A stretch of 64,000 bases of DNA from Gammaproteobacteria bacterium (GCA_026398875.1 JAPLSB010000024.1:186001-250000); one strand, 5' to 3'; positions 53,759 to 62,830 are shown, numbered from the stretch's first letter. The notes: generated from the sequence alone by a model not told the origin. Numbers and translations are program-made.

Positions 53759-53783
53759 AAAAAGGCCGCCACGATGGGCGGCC
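53759..53783 (-). terminator. Terminator after the SDR gene (minus strand)
   Basis: Stem GGCCGCC (53764-53770) / GGCGGCC (53777-53783), loop 6 nt; on the minus strand it is followed by five T's (plus-strand A's 53759-53763). Lies between the SDR stop and yajD. Confidence 0.75.
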
Positions 53784-53810
53784 TCTATCGGCTCTCGACG
53801 CTGCGGATGC

Positions 53811-54650
53811 TCAGCGCATCATCCGCTTCATGTTCGACGTCACCAGCGGCTGGTAGGCCGAGCCCAGCATGCGCACGACGACATCCATCGTCTTGGCATC
53901 CGGGCCGACCACCACACGGCGCGAATTCTTCTCGACCGCCTTCAGGATCGTTCGCGCCGCCTTGTTGGCGGTGGTGATGTTCAGCAGCTTGTCGAACTTG
54001 TCGCGTGCGGTTTCTGCACTGACACCCATCAGCTTCTCGACACCTTCACCGATGCGCGCATTGTTGTTGATCGCGGTACGGATGCCGCCCGGGTGCACGC
54101 AGGTGGCCGACACGCCGCAGTTCATCAGGTCCAGCTCGATGCGCAGCGATTCGGTGTAGCCACGCACCGCGAACTTGGTGGCCGAATAGGCACCGGTGCC
54201 CGGCGTGCCGATCAGGCCGAACAGGCTGGAGGTGTTGATGATGTGGCCATCGCCGCTCGCCTTCAGGTACGGCAGAAACGCCTGGCTGCCGTAGACGACA
54301 CCCCAGAAATTGATGCCGACGATCCACTCGAAATCCTTCTGGCTGATGGTTTCCAGTGGCGAGTTCAGCGCAACCCCGGCGTTGTTGAAGATCAGGTTGA
54401 CGCCGCCGTGGTCCTTCGCGGTCTGGTCGGCCCAGGCGTAGACCGCATCGCGGTTCGACACGTCGAGCTTGCTGCTGGTCACCTTGACGCCCTTCTCCCG
54501 GGCCATCGCCACCGTCTCTTCAAGGCCTTTCACGTTGACGTCCGACAGGCTCAGCGCGCACCCACGTGACGCCAGTTCGACGGCCAATTCGCGGCCCATG
54601 CCCGACGCCGCGCCGGTGATCGCGGCGACCTTGTTGGCAAATGATTTCAT
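53811..54650 (-). CDS. Short-chain dehydrogenase/reductase next to Baeyer-Villiger monooxygenase
   Basis: A 279-residue SDR: ITGAASGMGRELAVELA cofactor motif, NNAGVALNSPLE, active site GAYSATKFAVRGYTESLR. It probably oxidises an alcohol to the ketone consumed by the adjacent Baeyer-Villiger monooxygenase, or the reverse; that role is from context. Start ATG 54650; it follows the monooxygenase by 29 bases and both are presumably controlled by the divergent TetR gene. Confidence 0.9.
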   Translation of the reverse strand: MKSFANKVAAITGAASGMGRELAVELASRGCALSLSDVNVKGLEETVAMAREKGVKVTSSKLDVSNRDAVYAWADQTAKDHGGVNLIFNNAGVALNSPLETISQKDFEWIVGINFWGVVYGSQAFLPYLKASGDGHIINTSSLFGLIGTPGTGAYSATKFAVRGYTESLRIELDLMNCGVSATCVHPGGIRTAINNNARIGEGVEKLMGVSAETARDKFDKLLNITTANKAARTILKAVEKNSRRVVVGPDAKTMDVVVRMLGSAYQPLVTSNMKRMMR

Positions 54651-54679
54651 CGTCTTTCTTTGTTCTGTTGGTTGAGTGA

Positions 54680-56179
54680 TCAGGCTGCGGCCGCAGCCGC
54701 GGCGGTTTCCAGCTGGTACTGGCCGGCCTTGAAGCGGCGCGTCTTGCCACGGTAGACGAAGGTGAAGCCGGGCCACAGCGTCGTGTTCTTGCCGTTGGCA
54801 TCGACATACCAGCTCTTGCAGCCGGAGGTCCAGACGGTCTTCGACAGCTGGCCCTGGATGCCCTTGTTGAACGTCACCTGCGCATCCGGCTTCACATCGA
54901 CGGCGCGCAGCTTCTTCGCCTTCATGGTCTTCAGCGCGTCCATCACGTAGGCGACCTGCGACTCGATCATGAATACCATCGAGTTGTGGCCGAGGCCGGT
55001 GTTCGGGCCAACCAGCATGAAGAAGTTCGGGAAACCGGCGACCGACAGGCCGAGGTAGGCCTCCGGCCCGTTCTTCCAGGCGTCGAGCAGATCCACGCCG
55101 CCCTTGCCGAACACGGTGCCGCGCGGCATCGGGTCCTGCGCCTTGAAGCCGGTGCCGTAGATGATCGCGTCGACCTTGCGCTCGACACCATTGCCGTCGA
55201 CGATCGAATTGGCGCGCACTTCCGCGATGTTGTCGGTGATCACCTCGACGTTGTCCTGCGCAAGCGCCGGGTAGTAGTCGTTGGAAATCAGAATGCGCTT
55301 GCAGCCGATCGTGTAGTCCGGCGTGACCTTGGCGCGCAGCACCGGGTCCTTGATCTGCTTCCTGATGTGGCCGCGGGCAATGCCTTCGACCATCGTCATC
55401 AGCTTCGGATTGACCGCGAAGCCAAGCACGCGCGATTCCAGCATCCAGTAGATCGCCGTGCGGTAGGCGTTCTGCAGTGCCGGGAACTTGCGGTACAGCA
55501 CGCGCTCGATCTGGCCGATTTCGCGATCCGGCTTCGGCATGATCCACGGCGCGGTGCGCTGATACAGGTCGACCCGCCCGGCCACTTTCTGCAACTGCGG
55601 CACGAACTGGATGGCGCTGGCGCCGGTGCCGATCACCGCGACCTTCTTGCCGGTCAGGTCATAGCTGTGGTCCCAGTGCGCCGAGTGGAACGCCTTACCC
55701 TTGAACTTCTCCAGACCCTTGACGTTCGGCATCGCCGGGTTCGACAGCCCGCCCATACCCGACACCAGCACGCTGCCCTTAAAGCTGCGGCCGTCTTCGG
55801 TCGTTACCGTCCACATGGCGGCGGTTTCGTCATAGCGGGCGTTCTGGACGTTGGCGCCGAACACGATATGGCGGCGCAGGTCGTACTTGGTGGCGCACTT
55901 TTCGAGGTAAGCGCGGATTTCCGGCTGGCGGGCGAACATCCGGGTCCAGTCCGGGTTCGGCTCGAACGAGAACGAGTAAAGGTGCGACTGAACGTCGCAG
56001 GCGCAGCCCGGATAGTGGTTGTCGCGCCAGGTGCCGCCGACGTCGCTGCCGCGCTCCAGGATCTGGAAGTCCTCGATGCCCGCTTCACGCAGCTTGATGG
56101 CCATGCCAAGGCCGGCAAAGCCGCTGCCGATGATCAGAACCTGCTTCGCTTCAACCGGTTTGCCTGCGTCGTACGCCAT
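54680..56179 (-). CDS. Baeyer-Villiger flavin monooxygenase
   Basis: A 499-residue FAD/NADPH enzyme that turns ketones into esters or lactones. FAD-binding GSGFAG (18-23), type I BVMO fingerprint F159-G161-H165-W169-D170 in FKGKAFHSAHWD, NADP-binding GTGASA (184-189). Start ATG 56179 has GAGGGG upstream; the frame continues 18 codons further but without a binding site. C-terminus ends in an Ala run. Divergent from the TetR gene with twin operators between. Confidence 0.93.
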   Translation of the reverse strand: MAYDAGKPVEAKQVLIIGSGFAGLGMAIKLREAGIEDFQILERGSDVGGTWRDNHYPGCACDVQSHLYSFSFEPNPDWTRMFARQPEIRAYLEKCATKYDLRRHIVFGANVQNARYDETAAMWTVTTEDGRSFKGSVLVSGMGGLSNPAMPNVKGLEKFKGKAFHSAHWDHSYDLTGKKVAVIGTGASAIQFVPQLQKVAGRVDLYQRTAPWIMPKPDREIGQIERVLYRKFPALQNAYRTAIYWMLESRVLGFAVNPKLMTMVEGIARGHIRKQIKDPVLRAKVTPDYTIGCKRILISNDYYPALAQDNVEVITDNIAEVRANSIVDGNGVERKVDAIIYGTGFKAQDPMPRGTVFGKGGVDLLDAWKNGPEAYLGLSVAGFPNFFMLVGPNTGLGHNSMVFMIESQVAYVMDALKTMKAKKLRAVDVKPDAQVTFNKGIQGQLSKTVWTSGCKSWYVDANGKNTTLWPGFTFVYRGKTRRFKAGQYQLETAAAAAAA

Positions 56180-56198
56180 CGTCGTTTTCCCCTCTTGT

Positions 56199-56249
56199 TT
56201 GACAATGAACGTTGTCAATCTAAACTTTGACATCGATTGATGTCAATAT
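56199..56249. promoter_or_regulatory. Divergent promoter with two 20-bp TetR-type palindromes
   Basis: Operator 1: TTGACAA (56199-56205), 6-nt spacer, TTGTCAA (56212-56218). Operator 2: TTGACAT (56227-56233), 6-nt spacer, ATGTCAA (56240-56246). Both share TTGACA-N8-TGTCAA, centre to centre 28 bp. On the minus strand TTGACA of operator 2 (56246-56241) is a perfect -35, and TAGATT (56222-56217) 18 bases on is a fair -10 for the monooxygenase, so repressor binding would block it. Confidence 0.75.
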
Positions 56250-56255
56250 CCGGCC

Positions 56256-57002
56256 ATGAAGAAAAACAACTCTGTCTCCGACGGCGATCAACCGGCGATC
56301 CGCGCGCCGCGCGCCGTGCCGAGCCTGAAGGGTGTGCCGATGGCAGCGCGCGTCGCCCAGCGACGTACGCTGCTGCTCGATGCCGCACTCGAAGCCTTCG
56401 GAACCCGCGGCTATCACGCCGTGACGGTTCGCGAGATCTGCGCGGGCGCCCGACTGTCCGAGCGCTACTTCTACGAGTCGTTCAAAAGTCTGGAAGCGCT
56501 GTTCAGCGCGCTGTACCTGCAGCTCAACGAGCAGTTGAAGACGGCCACACTTGCCGCGCTGATGGTCGCCCAGTTGAAGACCGCCAGCGGTCCGGACCGA
56601 GAGCGGATCGATGCGCTGGCCCGTGCCGGCTTGCGGGTGCTGCTGGAGTTCATCCGGGACGATCCGCGCCGCGCGCGCGTGATGCTGATCGATGCCATCA
56701 GCATCAGCCACGGCGTCGGCCGGATTTCCGGCCAGATCACGCGCGAGTACGCCGAACTGACGCAGCGTTTCATCGAGCAACTGTTTCCGAATGCCGATGC
56801 CCGCGGCATCGACATCGGCGTGATCGCCACCGGCCTGCTCGGCGCCAATATCCATATCGCGACGCAGTGGGTGCGCGATGGCTTTCGCCCATCGTTCGAG
56901 GTGGTGCTGCGCAATAACCTCGCGATCTATCAAGCGCTTAGCGCGTTCTGGAGCGGGCTCCAGCCGCTGGATACCGCCGCCAGTGCGAAGCCGCCGGTGT
57001 AG
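56256..57002 (+). CDS. TetR-family regulator
   Basis: A 248-residue TetR-type repressor. HTH in residues 35-80: LLLDAALEAFGTRGYHAVTVREICAGARLSERYFYESFKSLEALF. The C-terminal ligand-binding part (AMLIDAISISHGVGR onward) is variable. Divergent from the monooxygenase-SDR pair and separated by the two palindromes, so it most likely represses that operon and itself until a substrate or ketone binds. A long N-terminal tail (34 residues) precedes the HTH. Confidence 0.9.
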   Translation: MKKNNSVSDGDQPAIRAPRAVPSLKGVPMAARVAQRRTLLLDAALEAFGTRGYHAVTVREICAGARLSERYFYESFKSLEALFSALYLQLNEQLKTATLAALMVAQLKTASGPDRERIDALARAGLRVLLEFIRDDPRRARVMLIDAISISHGVGRISGQITREYAELTQRFIEQLFPNADARGIDIGVIATGLLGANIHIATQWVRDGFRPSFEVVLRNNLAIYQALSAFWSGLQPLDTAASAKPPV

Positions 57003-57295
57003 GCAGCCGCGCGGCTGAGCAGCGTCGGCATCGGCAGATCGATGGTGGCATCCCGGCCTGCTGAGCGCAGAGCCGCTGCCATTACTGCAAGGCTGGCGTG
57101 CATTGGCCAGCACTGCCACAGCAGCTCCGGACCGGCCAGGGTGTTCCACAGGCACGCAGACGACGCCAGCAACATCGCGCTGGCAGCCAGCCGCTCCAGT
57201 CGCAACGACGCCTCTTCGTGGCAGCAGGCGCACCACCACGCGTAGGCCATCAGCGCCAGTGGCCCATCGGCGACACACTGGATCACCGGATTCAT
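56930..57295 (-). CDS. Small hydrophobic protein in Fur-boxed operon
   Basis: A 121-residue protein with three or four hydrophobic segments (LMAYAWWCACC, ASAMLLASSACLWNTLA, ASLAVMAAALR, AAYTGGFALAAVSSG), likely in the membrane. Its ATG overlaps the stop of the Cys-rich gene upstream (ATGA), a sign of coupled translation. Its 3' end overlaps the convergent TetR gene by 73 bases. Unknown function; several Cys (WCACCHEE) may bind metal. Iron-related by context only. Confidence 0.5.
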   Translation of the reverse strand: MNPVIQCVADGPLALMAYAWWCACCHEEASLRLERLAASAMLLASSACLWNTLAGPELLWQCWPMHASLAVMAAALRSAGRDATIDLPMPTLLSRAAAYTGGFALAAVSSGWSPLQNALSA

Positions 57296-57504
57296 GATGA
57301 CGCCGGGGCTGATTCCAGCACCTGCGGAGACGCCAGACGGGCCAGCAGGGTTGCCAGGGGCACCACGGCCGTTGGCGCCGGATCAGCCAGCGCTGACGGC
57401 GACGGATCGGGGCGGACGCAGGCCGGCTTGGGGCAGCTTTCGCAGCGACCGCACATCAGCAACGCCCCAGCAGCGGCGACGCCGCTATCGTCTTTAGAAA
57501 ACAA
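57292..57504 (-). CDS. Cysteine-rich small protein, TTG start
   Basis: A 70-residue protein with a tight Cys cluster (CGRCESCPKPAC) near residue 18 and an Ala/Pro-rich tail. The TTG at 57504 has a perfect AGGAGG four bases upstream (plus-strand 57509-57514), better than any ATG in the frame (57456, 57573). The stop overlaps the next gene. CxxCxxC-x3-C could bind a metal or Fe-S cluster. In an operon with a Fur-like promoter. No family recognised. Confidence 0.5.
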   Translation of the reverse strand: MFSKDDSGVAAAGALLMCGRCESCPKPACVRPDPSPSALADPAPTAVVPLATLLARLASPQVLESAPASS

Positions 57505-57610
57505 GATGCCTCCTGCGGATCCGGCGGGAGCGCGGCACAGAACACCCGACACTTGCCAGTGGCATGGGAGCACAAACGCCGCGTGAGACCGATCGCGATG
57601 ACGGCGGCCA

Positions 57611-58285
57611 TCAGCGCTTCACCAGCCAGAGAAGCTCGCCATCGATCGGCAGCCGCAGGCCCTGCAGCGTCCCGCCTGGGATACAGCGTGGCGCCACGCT
57701 GTCGGCCAGTCGCCGGCGGCGATCAACTTGCGGCGCCACCAGTGACGCGCCCGGCCGCAGTTTCGGCAGCAGCAGATCGGTCAGCGCGGCAGCGTCGGCG
57801 TCGAAGCCTTCGAGCAGCAGGACCAGATCGATCGGCGCGTCGACAGCCAGCAGTGCGCGCGCAGGTGAATCGCAGCGGATATCGACATAACGCGATACGC
57901 CAGCCCGACGGAGAACATCGCGCGCGTGTCGAGCGGACTCCGTGTCTCGCTCGAAGCCGATCAATGCGCGGTCGCCGCGTCCACCGGGAACGCCGCGCAG
58001 GGCTTCGGCCAGCCAGACGGCGGCGAGGCCGTCGGCCGTCCCGAGCGTGACCACCAGTTGCGCCCTGGCAGCGTGGACCAGCTGCGCCAGCCATCGACCC
58101 GATTCCACCGGCAATGCCTCCGGTGTCGCGCCGATACCCGTCAATTGCGACAGCCATCGACGCGCAAGCGAGCGCTTCAGCGGTTCCGGGATATATCGGG
58201 CATCGAGCAGGGCCCGGGCACGCGACAGGCCAGGATCGATCGCCGCGAAGGTCGCGGCCGTTACAGCGTCATTGGCGGGCGTCAT
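57611..58285 (-). CDS. O-methyltransferase-like (class I SAM) protein
   Basis: A 224-residue protein resembling family 3 O-methyltransferases: SGRWLAQLVHAARAQLVVTLGTADGLAAVWLAEAL around the SAM site, then LIGFERDTESARHARDVLRRAG and IDLVLLLEGFDADAAAL. The usual Gly-rich loop ExGTxxGxS is altered to TLGTADGLAA. ATG 58285 has GGAGG ten bases upstream. First gene downstream of a Fur-like promoter. Substrate unknown; catechol methylation would fit iron control but is speculative. Confidence 0.65.
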   Translation of the reverse strand: MTPANDAVTAATFAAIDPGLSRARALLDARYIPEPLKRSLARRWLSQLTGIGATPEALPVESGRWLAQLVHAARAQLVVTLGTADGLAAVWLAEALRGVPGGRGDRALIGFERDTESARHARDVLRRAGVSRYVDIRCDSPARALLAVDAPIDLVLLLEGFDADAAALTDLLLPKLRPGASLVAPQVDRRRRLADSVAPRCIPGGTLQGLRLPIDGELLWLVKR

Positions 58286-58374
58286 CTGCGAATTGCCTCC
58301 ATGTCCTGCGAATCGCTGCGTGAAAGCGTTCCGGCTGGCTTGCGCTCAAGGCATGGCTGCGGCGTGATGACGCC

Positions 58375-58403
58375 ATTTAATGATAATGATTCCTATTTGT
58401 AAA
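58375..58403 (-). promoter_or_regulatory. Fur-box-like operator on a minus-strand promoter
   Basis: On the minus strand: -35 TTTACA (58403-58398), 17-bp spacer, -10 TTAAAT (58380-58375). Across 58376-58394 lies TTTAAT-GATAAT-G-ATTCCT, with one perfect GATAAT hexamer and two partial ones, matching the Fur hexamer-array pattern. The box covers the -10 and spacer, as in repressed iron genes. The site could also affect the divergent lipoprotein gene. Confidence 0.6.
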
Positions 58404-58492
58404 CCCCGATGCCACAGAAACTTGCTGTCGCATTCCGTGGTCGTACGCGCGTTGCCTTTGATCACACTGCTTGCATCTCCGAGAACGCCGCC

Positions 58493-58978
58493 ATGTCGAA
58501 ATCTGCCCGCCTGCTGCTGCCCTGGGTCGCCGCCACTCTGCTGCTGGGCGCCTGCGCCACGCCGCAGTCACGGATTGATCGCAATCCGGACACCTTCCAG
58601 TCGCTGACCTCCGAGCAACAGGCGCTGGTCAAACAAGGCAAGGTCGCGATCGGCTTCAGCGAGGCCGCGGTCAAGCTTGCGCTCGGCGAACCACAACGCG
58701 TGATTCAGCGCACGGACGAGAAAGGCAAGTCGATCGTCTGGCGTTACGTTGACTTCGACAACGGCGCAGCCGGTGGCGCGGTGGGTGGCTTCTATGGCGC
58801 CAACTACTTTCCGGGCTTTGCCGGTTACGGTGCCTTCGGTTGGCCGATCGGCTTCTACAACGGTTTCTACGGCCCAGGCGTGACGACGATTTACACCGGC
58901 AGCGGCGCCGAGCACGAACGGCTGCGCGTGGTGTTTGTCGACGGCAAGGTCACCGCGATCGACGAATCGATCAAATAG
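58493..58978 (+). CDS. Outer-membrane-type lipoprotein
   Basis: A 161-residue lipoprotein: leader LLLPWVAATLLLGAC with lipobox LGAC, Cys21. The mature part has SEAAVKLALGEPQRVIQRTDEKGKSIVWRYVD, a BamE/SmpA-like pattern, then a Gly/Phe/Tyr-rich stretch (GAVGGFYGANYFPGFAGYG) and a C-terminal RVVFVDGKVTAIDE. ATG 58493 is the start of the leader; the frame extends 28 codons upstream without a leader. Role unknown, perhaps envelope assembly. Confidence 0.72.
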   Translation: MSKSARLLLPWVAATLLLGACATPQSRIDRNPDTFQSLTSEQQALVKQGKVAIGFSEAAVKLALGEPQRVIQRTDEKGKSIVWRYVDFDNGAAGGAVGGFYGANYFPGFAGYGAFGWPIGFYNGFYGPGVTTIYTGSGAEHERLRVVFVDGKVTAIDESIK

Positions 58979-59078
58979 CGCCGGGTCGGAAGCCGCCCCA
59001 ACCTTCGGCGAGCACGGACCGGTCGATGGCTCGGTGATAATCCGGGAAATCGCCTTTTCGTCCACCGTGGAGTTTCCG

Positions 59079-60275
59079 ATGTCCGCTTCCAGCGACCATG
59101 CATCCGTGGTCATCGTGTCCGTCGCCCGCACACCGATGGGCGGCCTGCTGGGGGTGCTGTCACCCCTGTCGGGCGCCCAGCTTGGTGCCGTCGCTATCAA
59201 AGCCGCTGTCGAACGGGCCGGAATCGCGCCATCGGATGTCGACGAGGCCATCCTTGGCTGCTGCCTGATCGCTGGCCAGGGCCAGGCACCTGCCCGTCAG
59301 GCGGTGCGCGGCGCTGGCCTGCCCGACTCGGTCGGCGCCACCCAGATCTCGAAGATGTGCGGTTCCGGCCTGAAGGCGGTGATGCTGGCCCACGACCTGA
59401 TCAAGGCCGGGACCAACACGACAATGGTGGCCGGCGGCTTTGAGTCGATGACCAACGCCCCGCATCTGCTGCCGAAAGGACGCAGCGGCATTCGTTACGG
59501 CGCGGCGACGATCTACGATCATATGGCGGTTGATGGCCTCGAAGACGCGTATGAGCGCGGCAAGTCGATGGGCCAGTTCGCTGAAACCTGCGCCAGCAAT
59601 TACAGCTTTTCGCGCGAAGCGCAGGACGCGTTCGCCGTTGCCTCGCTGGCCCGCGCCAAGCTTGCGAATGAGGACGGCAGCTTCGACTTCGAGATCACGC
59701 CGGTTGAGCTGCCCGGCAAGAACGGCCCCGAGCTGATCCGCCACGACGAGCAGCCTGCAAAGGGTCGGCCGGACAAGATCCCGACGCTGAAGGCGGCATT
59801 CAAGAAGGACGGCACCATCACCGCAGCGACGTCATCGAGCATTTCCGACGGCGCCGCCGCCGTCGTGGTGATGTCCGAAGTCGAAAGCAGCAAGCGCGGG
59901 CTGCAGCCGCTGGCCCGCATCCTCGGTCACGCGTCGCACGCCCGCCTGCCTGGCGAATTCGCGATCGCGCCGGTCTTCGCGATCCAGTCGCTGCTCGACA
60001 AGCTGTCGTGGAAGGCAGCCGACGTCGACCTCTGGGAAATCAACGAGGCGTTCGCAGTGGTCACGATGGCGGCCATGAAGGATCACGGCCTGCCGCACGA
60101 CAAGGTCAATATCCACGGCGGCGCCTGTGCGCTGGGCCATCCGATCGGCGCCAGCGGGGCACGCATCCTCGCGACCCTGATCGGCGCCTTGAAGAAGACC
60201 GGCGGCAAGCGCGGTATCGCCAGCCTGTGCATTGGCGGCGGCGAAGCGGTCGCGGTGGCGATCGAGATGATCTGA
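59079..60275 (+). CDS. Acetyl-CoA acetyltransferase (thiolase)
   Basis: A 398-residue thiolase that joins or cleaves acetyl-CoA units in short-chain acyl-CoA or PHB metabolism. Catalytic Cys94 in SKMCGSGLKA, His354 in GGACALGHPIGASG, Cys384 in SLCIGGGEA. ATG 59079 with GGAG upstream fits; the frame extends into the gap. Length typical of the family. A terminator follows. Confidence 0.94.
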   Translation: MSASSDHASVVIVSVARTPMGGLLGVLSPLSGAQLGAVAIKAAVERAGIAPSDVDEAILGCCLIAGQGQAPARQAVRGAGLPDSVGATQISKMCGSGLKAVMLAHDLIKAGTNTTMVAGGFESMTNAPHLLPKGRSGIRYGAATIYDHMAVDGLEDAYERGKSMGQFAETCASNYSFSREAQDAFAVASLARAKLANEDGSFDFEITPVELPGKNGPELIRHDEQPAKGRPDKIPTLKAAFKKDGTITAATSSSISDGAAAVVVMSEVESSKRGLQPLARILGHASHARLPGEFAIAPVFAIQSLLDKLSWKAADVDLWEINEAFAVVTMAAMKDHGLPHDKVNIHGGACALGHPIGASGARILATLIGALKKTGGKRGIASLCIGGGEAVAVAIEMI

Positions 60276-60298
60276 GGTCTGCCGCAGATGCAATCGCG

Positions 60299-60334
60299 AA
60301 GGCCGGGGGAGTTGCTGATCCCCCGGCCTTTTTT
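60299..60334 (+). terminator. Terminator of the thiolase gene
   Basis: An 11-bp perfect stem AAGGCCGGGGG (60299-60309) / CCCCCGGCCTT (60320-60330), followed by T's to 60334. Confidence 0.92.
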
Positions 60335-60831
60335 GTTGGGCGAGACAGCCATGGAAATCGCGTGTTCCGCTTGCCGGGCGGGCCCGGCCTGATGCGCCGG
60401 ATCGCAGCCCACCGGCATGCCACCGGGATCGTCAGCACCTTAGAACAGCCGGCCGGCACACCGTCTGCGTTGGCACCCCGGCTTTCCGGCACAGCTAGAA
60501 ACACCTGAGTCAAATTTGCGCCACGCGGCGCTGAATCAACGCAAGAATGTGCAGTTGCACAATCCTGAATAACAGCAAATACCTGAATTTGTTGATTTTA
60601 TTTCGGAACCGGGAAACATGCCCAGAGTGGCATGGCTGTTGCTCCCCCACGCTCGGGTTCGGTTATTGAGGGCAACACGGCAGCGCCATCGTGGGCTGTT
60701 ACAAGCTGCACCATCCCGTCTCGGCTTGCCCGGACGGGGTCAAAACAAGATGCGCCGGATGCTTCAAGGCTGTGCAGTCCGAGTGTGATCGAACAGATGC
60801 AACCGTCATTCTTAATGCGGAGGAGATACAA
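60335..60831. other. 497-bp upstream region of the methanol dehydrogenase
   Basis: No gene. It becomes AT-rich near 60560-60605 (AATACCTGAATTTGTTGATTTTATTTC), a likely promoter/leader zone. A TGTGCA-GT-TGCACA palindrome lies at 60548-60561. Open frames from 60691 on the plus strand only extend the methanol dehydrogenase gene; those on the minus strand are shadows. Confidence 0.5.
60548..60561. promoter_or_regulatory. Palindrome TGTGCA-GT-TGCACA
   Basis: A 6+6 perfect palindrome with a 2-base centre, in an otherwise plain upstream region about 270 bases before xoxF. Candidate operator; its binder is unknown. Confidence 0.35.
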
Positions 60832-62640
60832 ATGAATTTGCGCTACAAGACAACTTTTGCAGCGGCGGCTTTCGCCATGGTTGCGGCTCCCGGCATGACG
60901 CATGCCGCTGCCGACCTCGACAAAGCGCTTGCGAACCCGGGGAACTGGGCTGCGCAGGCAGGTGACGAGTACAACCAGCGCTACAGCAAACTGACGCAGA
61001 TCAACGACAAGAACGTCAACAAGCTGCAAGTGGCCTGGACCTTCTCGACCGGTGTGCTGCGCGGCCATGAAGGTTCCCCGCTCGTCATCGACGGCACCAT
61101 GTATCTGCACTCGCCGTTCCCGAACAAGGTCTTCGCCATCGATCTCGAAACCCAGAAGATCCTCTGGAAGTACGAGCCGAAGCAGGACCCGGCCGTGATC
61201 CCGCAGATGTGCTGCGACACCGTCAACCGCGGCCTCGCCTTCGGTGACGGCAAGATCCTGCTTCAGCAGGCCGACTCCAACCTGATCGCGCTCGATGCCA
61301 AGTCCGGCAAGCTCGTGTGGTCAGTCAAGAACGGCGATCCGAAGCTGGGCGCGGTCAACACCAACGCTCCACACGTGTTCAAGGACAAGGTCATCACTGG
61401 CATCTCCGGTGGCGAATGGGGCGTCCGTGGCTTCCTCGCGGCCTACAATCTGAAGGACGGCACGCCAGCCTGGAAGGGCTACAGCGTCGGCCCCGATGCA
61501 GAAATGCTGATCGACCCGGCCAAGACCACGACCTGGGCAGACGGCAAGGTCACGCCGGTCGGCAAGGATTCCTCGCTGAAAACCTGGAAGGGCGATCAGT
61601 GGAAGATCGGCGGCGGAACCACCTGGGGCTGGTACAGCTATGACCGTGCCCTGAACGCCGTCTATTACGGCACCGGCAACCCGTCGACCTGGAACCCGTC
61701 GCAGCGTCCGGGCGACAACAAGTGGTCGATGTCGATCTGGTCGCGTGATCTCGACACCGGCAAGGTCAACTGGGTCTACCAGATGACGCCGTTCGACGAA
61801 TGGGATTTCGACGGGATCAACGAAATGATCCTGGCCGACATCCCGGTCAAGGGGAAGCCGACGAAAGCCCTCGTCCATTTCGACCGCAACGGCTTCGGTT
61901 ACACGCTGGACCGTACCAACGGCGCGCTGCTGGTTGCCGAAAAGTATGACCCGGTCGTGAACTGGGCCACTCATGTCGACATGAAGTCGGGTCGTCCGCA
62001 GGTCGTCTCGAAGTACTCCACCGCGCAGAACGGTCCGGACGTCAACACCAAGGGCGTTTGCCCGGCGGCGTTGGGTTCCAAGGACCAGCAGCCGGCGGCG
62101 TTCAACCCGAAGACCGGCCTGTTCTACATCCCGACCAACCATGTCTGCATGGACTACGAGCCGTTCGCCGTCGACTACACCGCAGGTCAGCCGTATGTCG
62201 GCGCGACACTGTCGATGTTCCCGGCCCCGAACAGCCATGGCGGGATGGGCAACTTCACGGTCTGGGACGCTGGCCAGGGCAAGATTGTCTGGTCGAAGCC
62301 TGAGAAGTTCTCGGTCTGGTCGGGTGCACTGACCACCGCCGGCGACGTGCTGTTCTACGGCACGCTGGAAGGCTATCTGAAGGCGGTCAGCCTGAAGGAT
62401 GGCAAGGAGCTTTGGAAGTTCAAGACGCCGTCCGGCATCATCGGCAACGTCTTCAGCTACCAGCACAAGGGCAAGCAGTACGTCGGCGTGTTCTCGGGCA
62501 TTGGCGGCTGGGCCGGCATCGGCATGGCGGCGGGTCTCGAGAAGGACACCGATGGTCTGGGCGCCGTGGGTGGCTACCGCGAGCTGAACCAGTACACGGA
62601 GCTGGGTGGTTCGCTGACGGTGTTCGCGCTGAGCGAATAA
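60832..62640 (+). CDS. xoxF: XoxF-type PQQ-dependent methanol dehydrogenase
   Basis: A 602-residue periplasmic quinoprotein that oxidises methanol or other short alcohols. Sec signal peptide of about 25 residues ([18 protein letters not shown]). Adjacent Cys127-Cys128 (MCCD) form the vicinal disulphide over PQQ. Metal site by position: Glu195 (ISGGEW), Asn283 (TGNP), catalytic Asp325 and Asp327 in DEWDFDG. The second Asp, two residues after the catalytic one, marks lanthanide-dependent XoxF and is Ala in calcium MxaF. Beta-propeller W motifs are present. GGAGGAG precedes ATG 60832. No xoxG/xoxJ partner follows. Confidence 0.93.
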   Translation: MNLRYKTTFAAAAFAMVAAPGMTHAAADLDKALANPGNWAAQAGDEYNQRYSKLTQINDKNVNKLQVAWTFSTGVLRGHEGSPLVIDGTMYLHSPFPNKVFAIDLETQKILWKYEPKQDPAVIPQMCCDTVNRGLAFGDGKILLQQADSNLIALDAKSGKLVWSVKNGDPKLGAVNTNAPHVFKDKVITGISGGEWGVRGFLAAYNLKDGTPAWKGYSVGPDAEMLIDPAKTTTWADGKVTPVGKDSSLKTWKGDQWKIGGGTTWGWYSYDRALNAVYYGTGNPSTWNPSQRPGDNKWSMSIWSRDLDTGKVNWVYQMTPFDEWDFDGINEMILADIPVKGKPTKALVHFDRNGFGYTLDRTNGALLVAEKYDPVVNWATHVDMKSGRPQVVSKYSTAQNGPDVNTKGVCPAALGSKDQQPAAFNPKTGLFYIPTNHVCMDYEPFAVDYTAGQPYVGATLSMFPAPNSHGGMGNFTVWDAGQGKIVWSKPEKFSVWSGALTTAGDVLFYGTLEGYLKAVSLKDGKELWKFKTPSGIIGNVFSYQHKGKQYVGVFSGIGGWAGIGMAAGLEKDTDGLGAVGGYRELNQYTELGGSLTVFALSE

Positions 62641-62660
62641 ACGTCGGTTGAAGTCCAAGG

Positions 62661-62698
62661 GTGGCGCCGCCGACGAACTCGGTGGCGCCACTTTTTTT
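62661..62698 (+). terminator. Terminator of xoxF
   Basis: Stem GTGGCGCCGCC (62661-62671) / GGTGGCGCCAC (62681-62691), one G-U pair, 9-nt loop, then seven T's. Confidence 0.9.
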
Positions 62699-62830
62699 GG
62701 CCGCTGCATGCGTTTGCACCGAAATCCGCTTCAAGCGCAGGCGATCACGCCGGCGGCACGAGCTTCGGCCGCTGAGCGCTGAGCCGTAATAAAGCGTTTC
62801 AGGATCTTTCTTCCCTCACACCCGATCCCC

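Noticed and set aside
54986-56230. 414-residue antisense frame over the monooxygenase
   Set aside because: Shadow; the minus strand has the complete BVMO fingerprint.
61321-62709. 462-residue antisense frame over xoxF
   Set aside because: Shadow; the plus strand encodes XoxF with all metal and PQQ residues.
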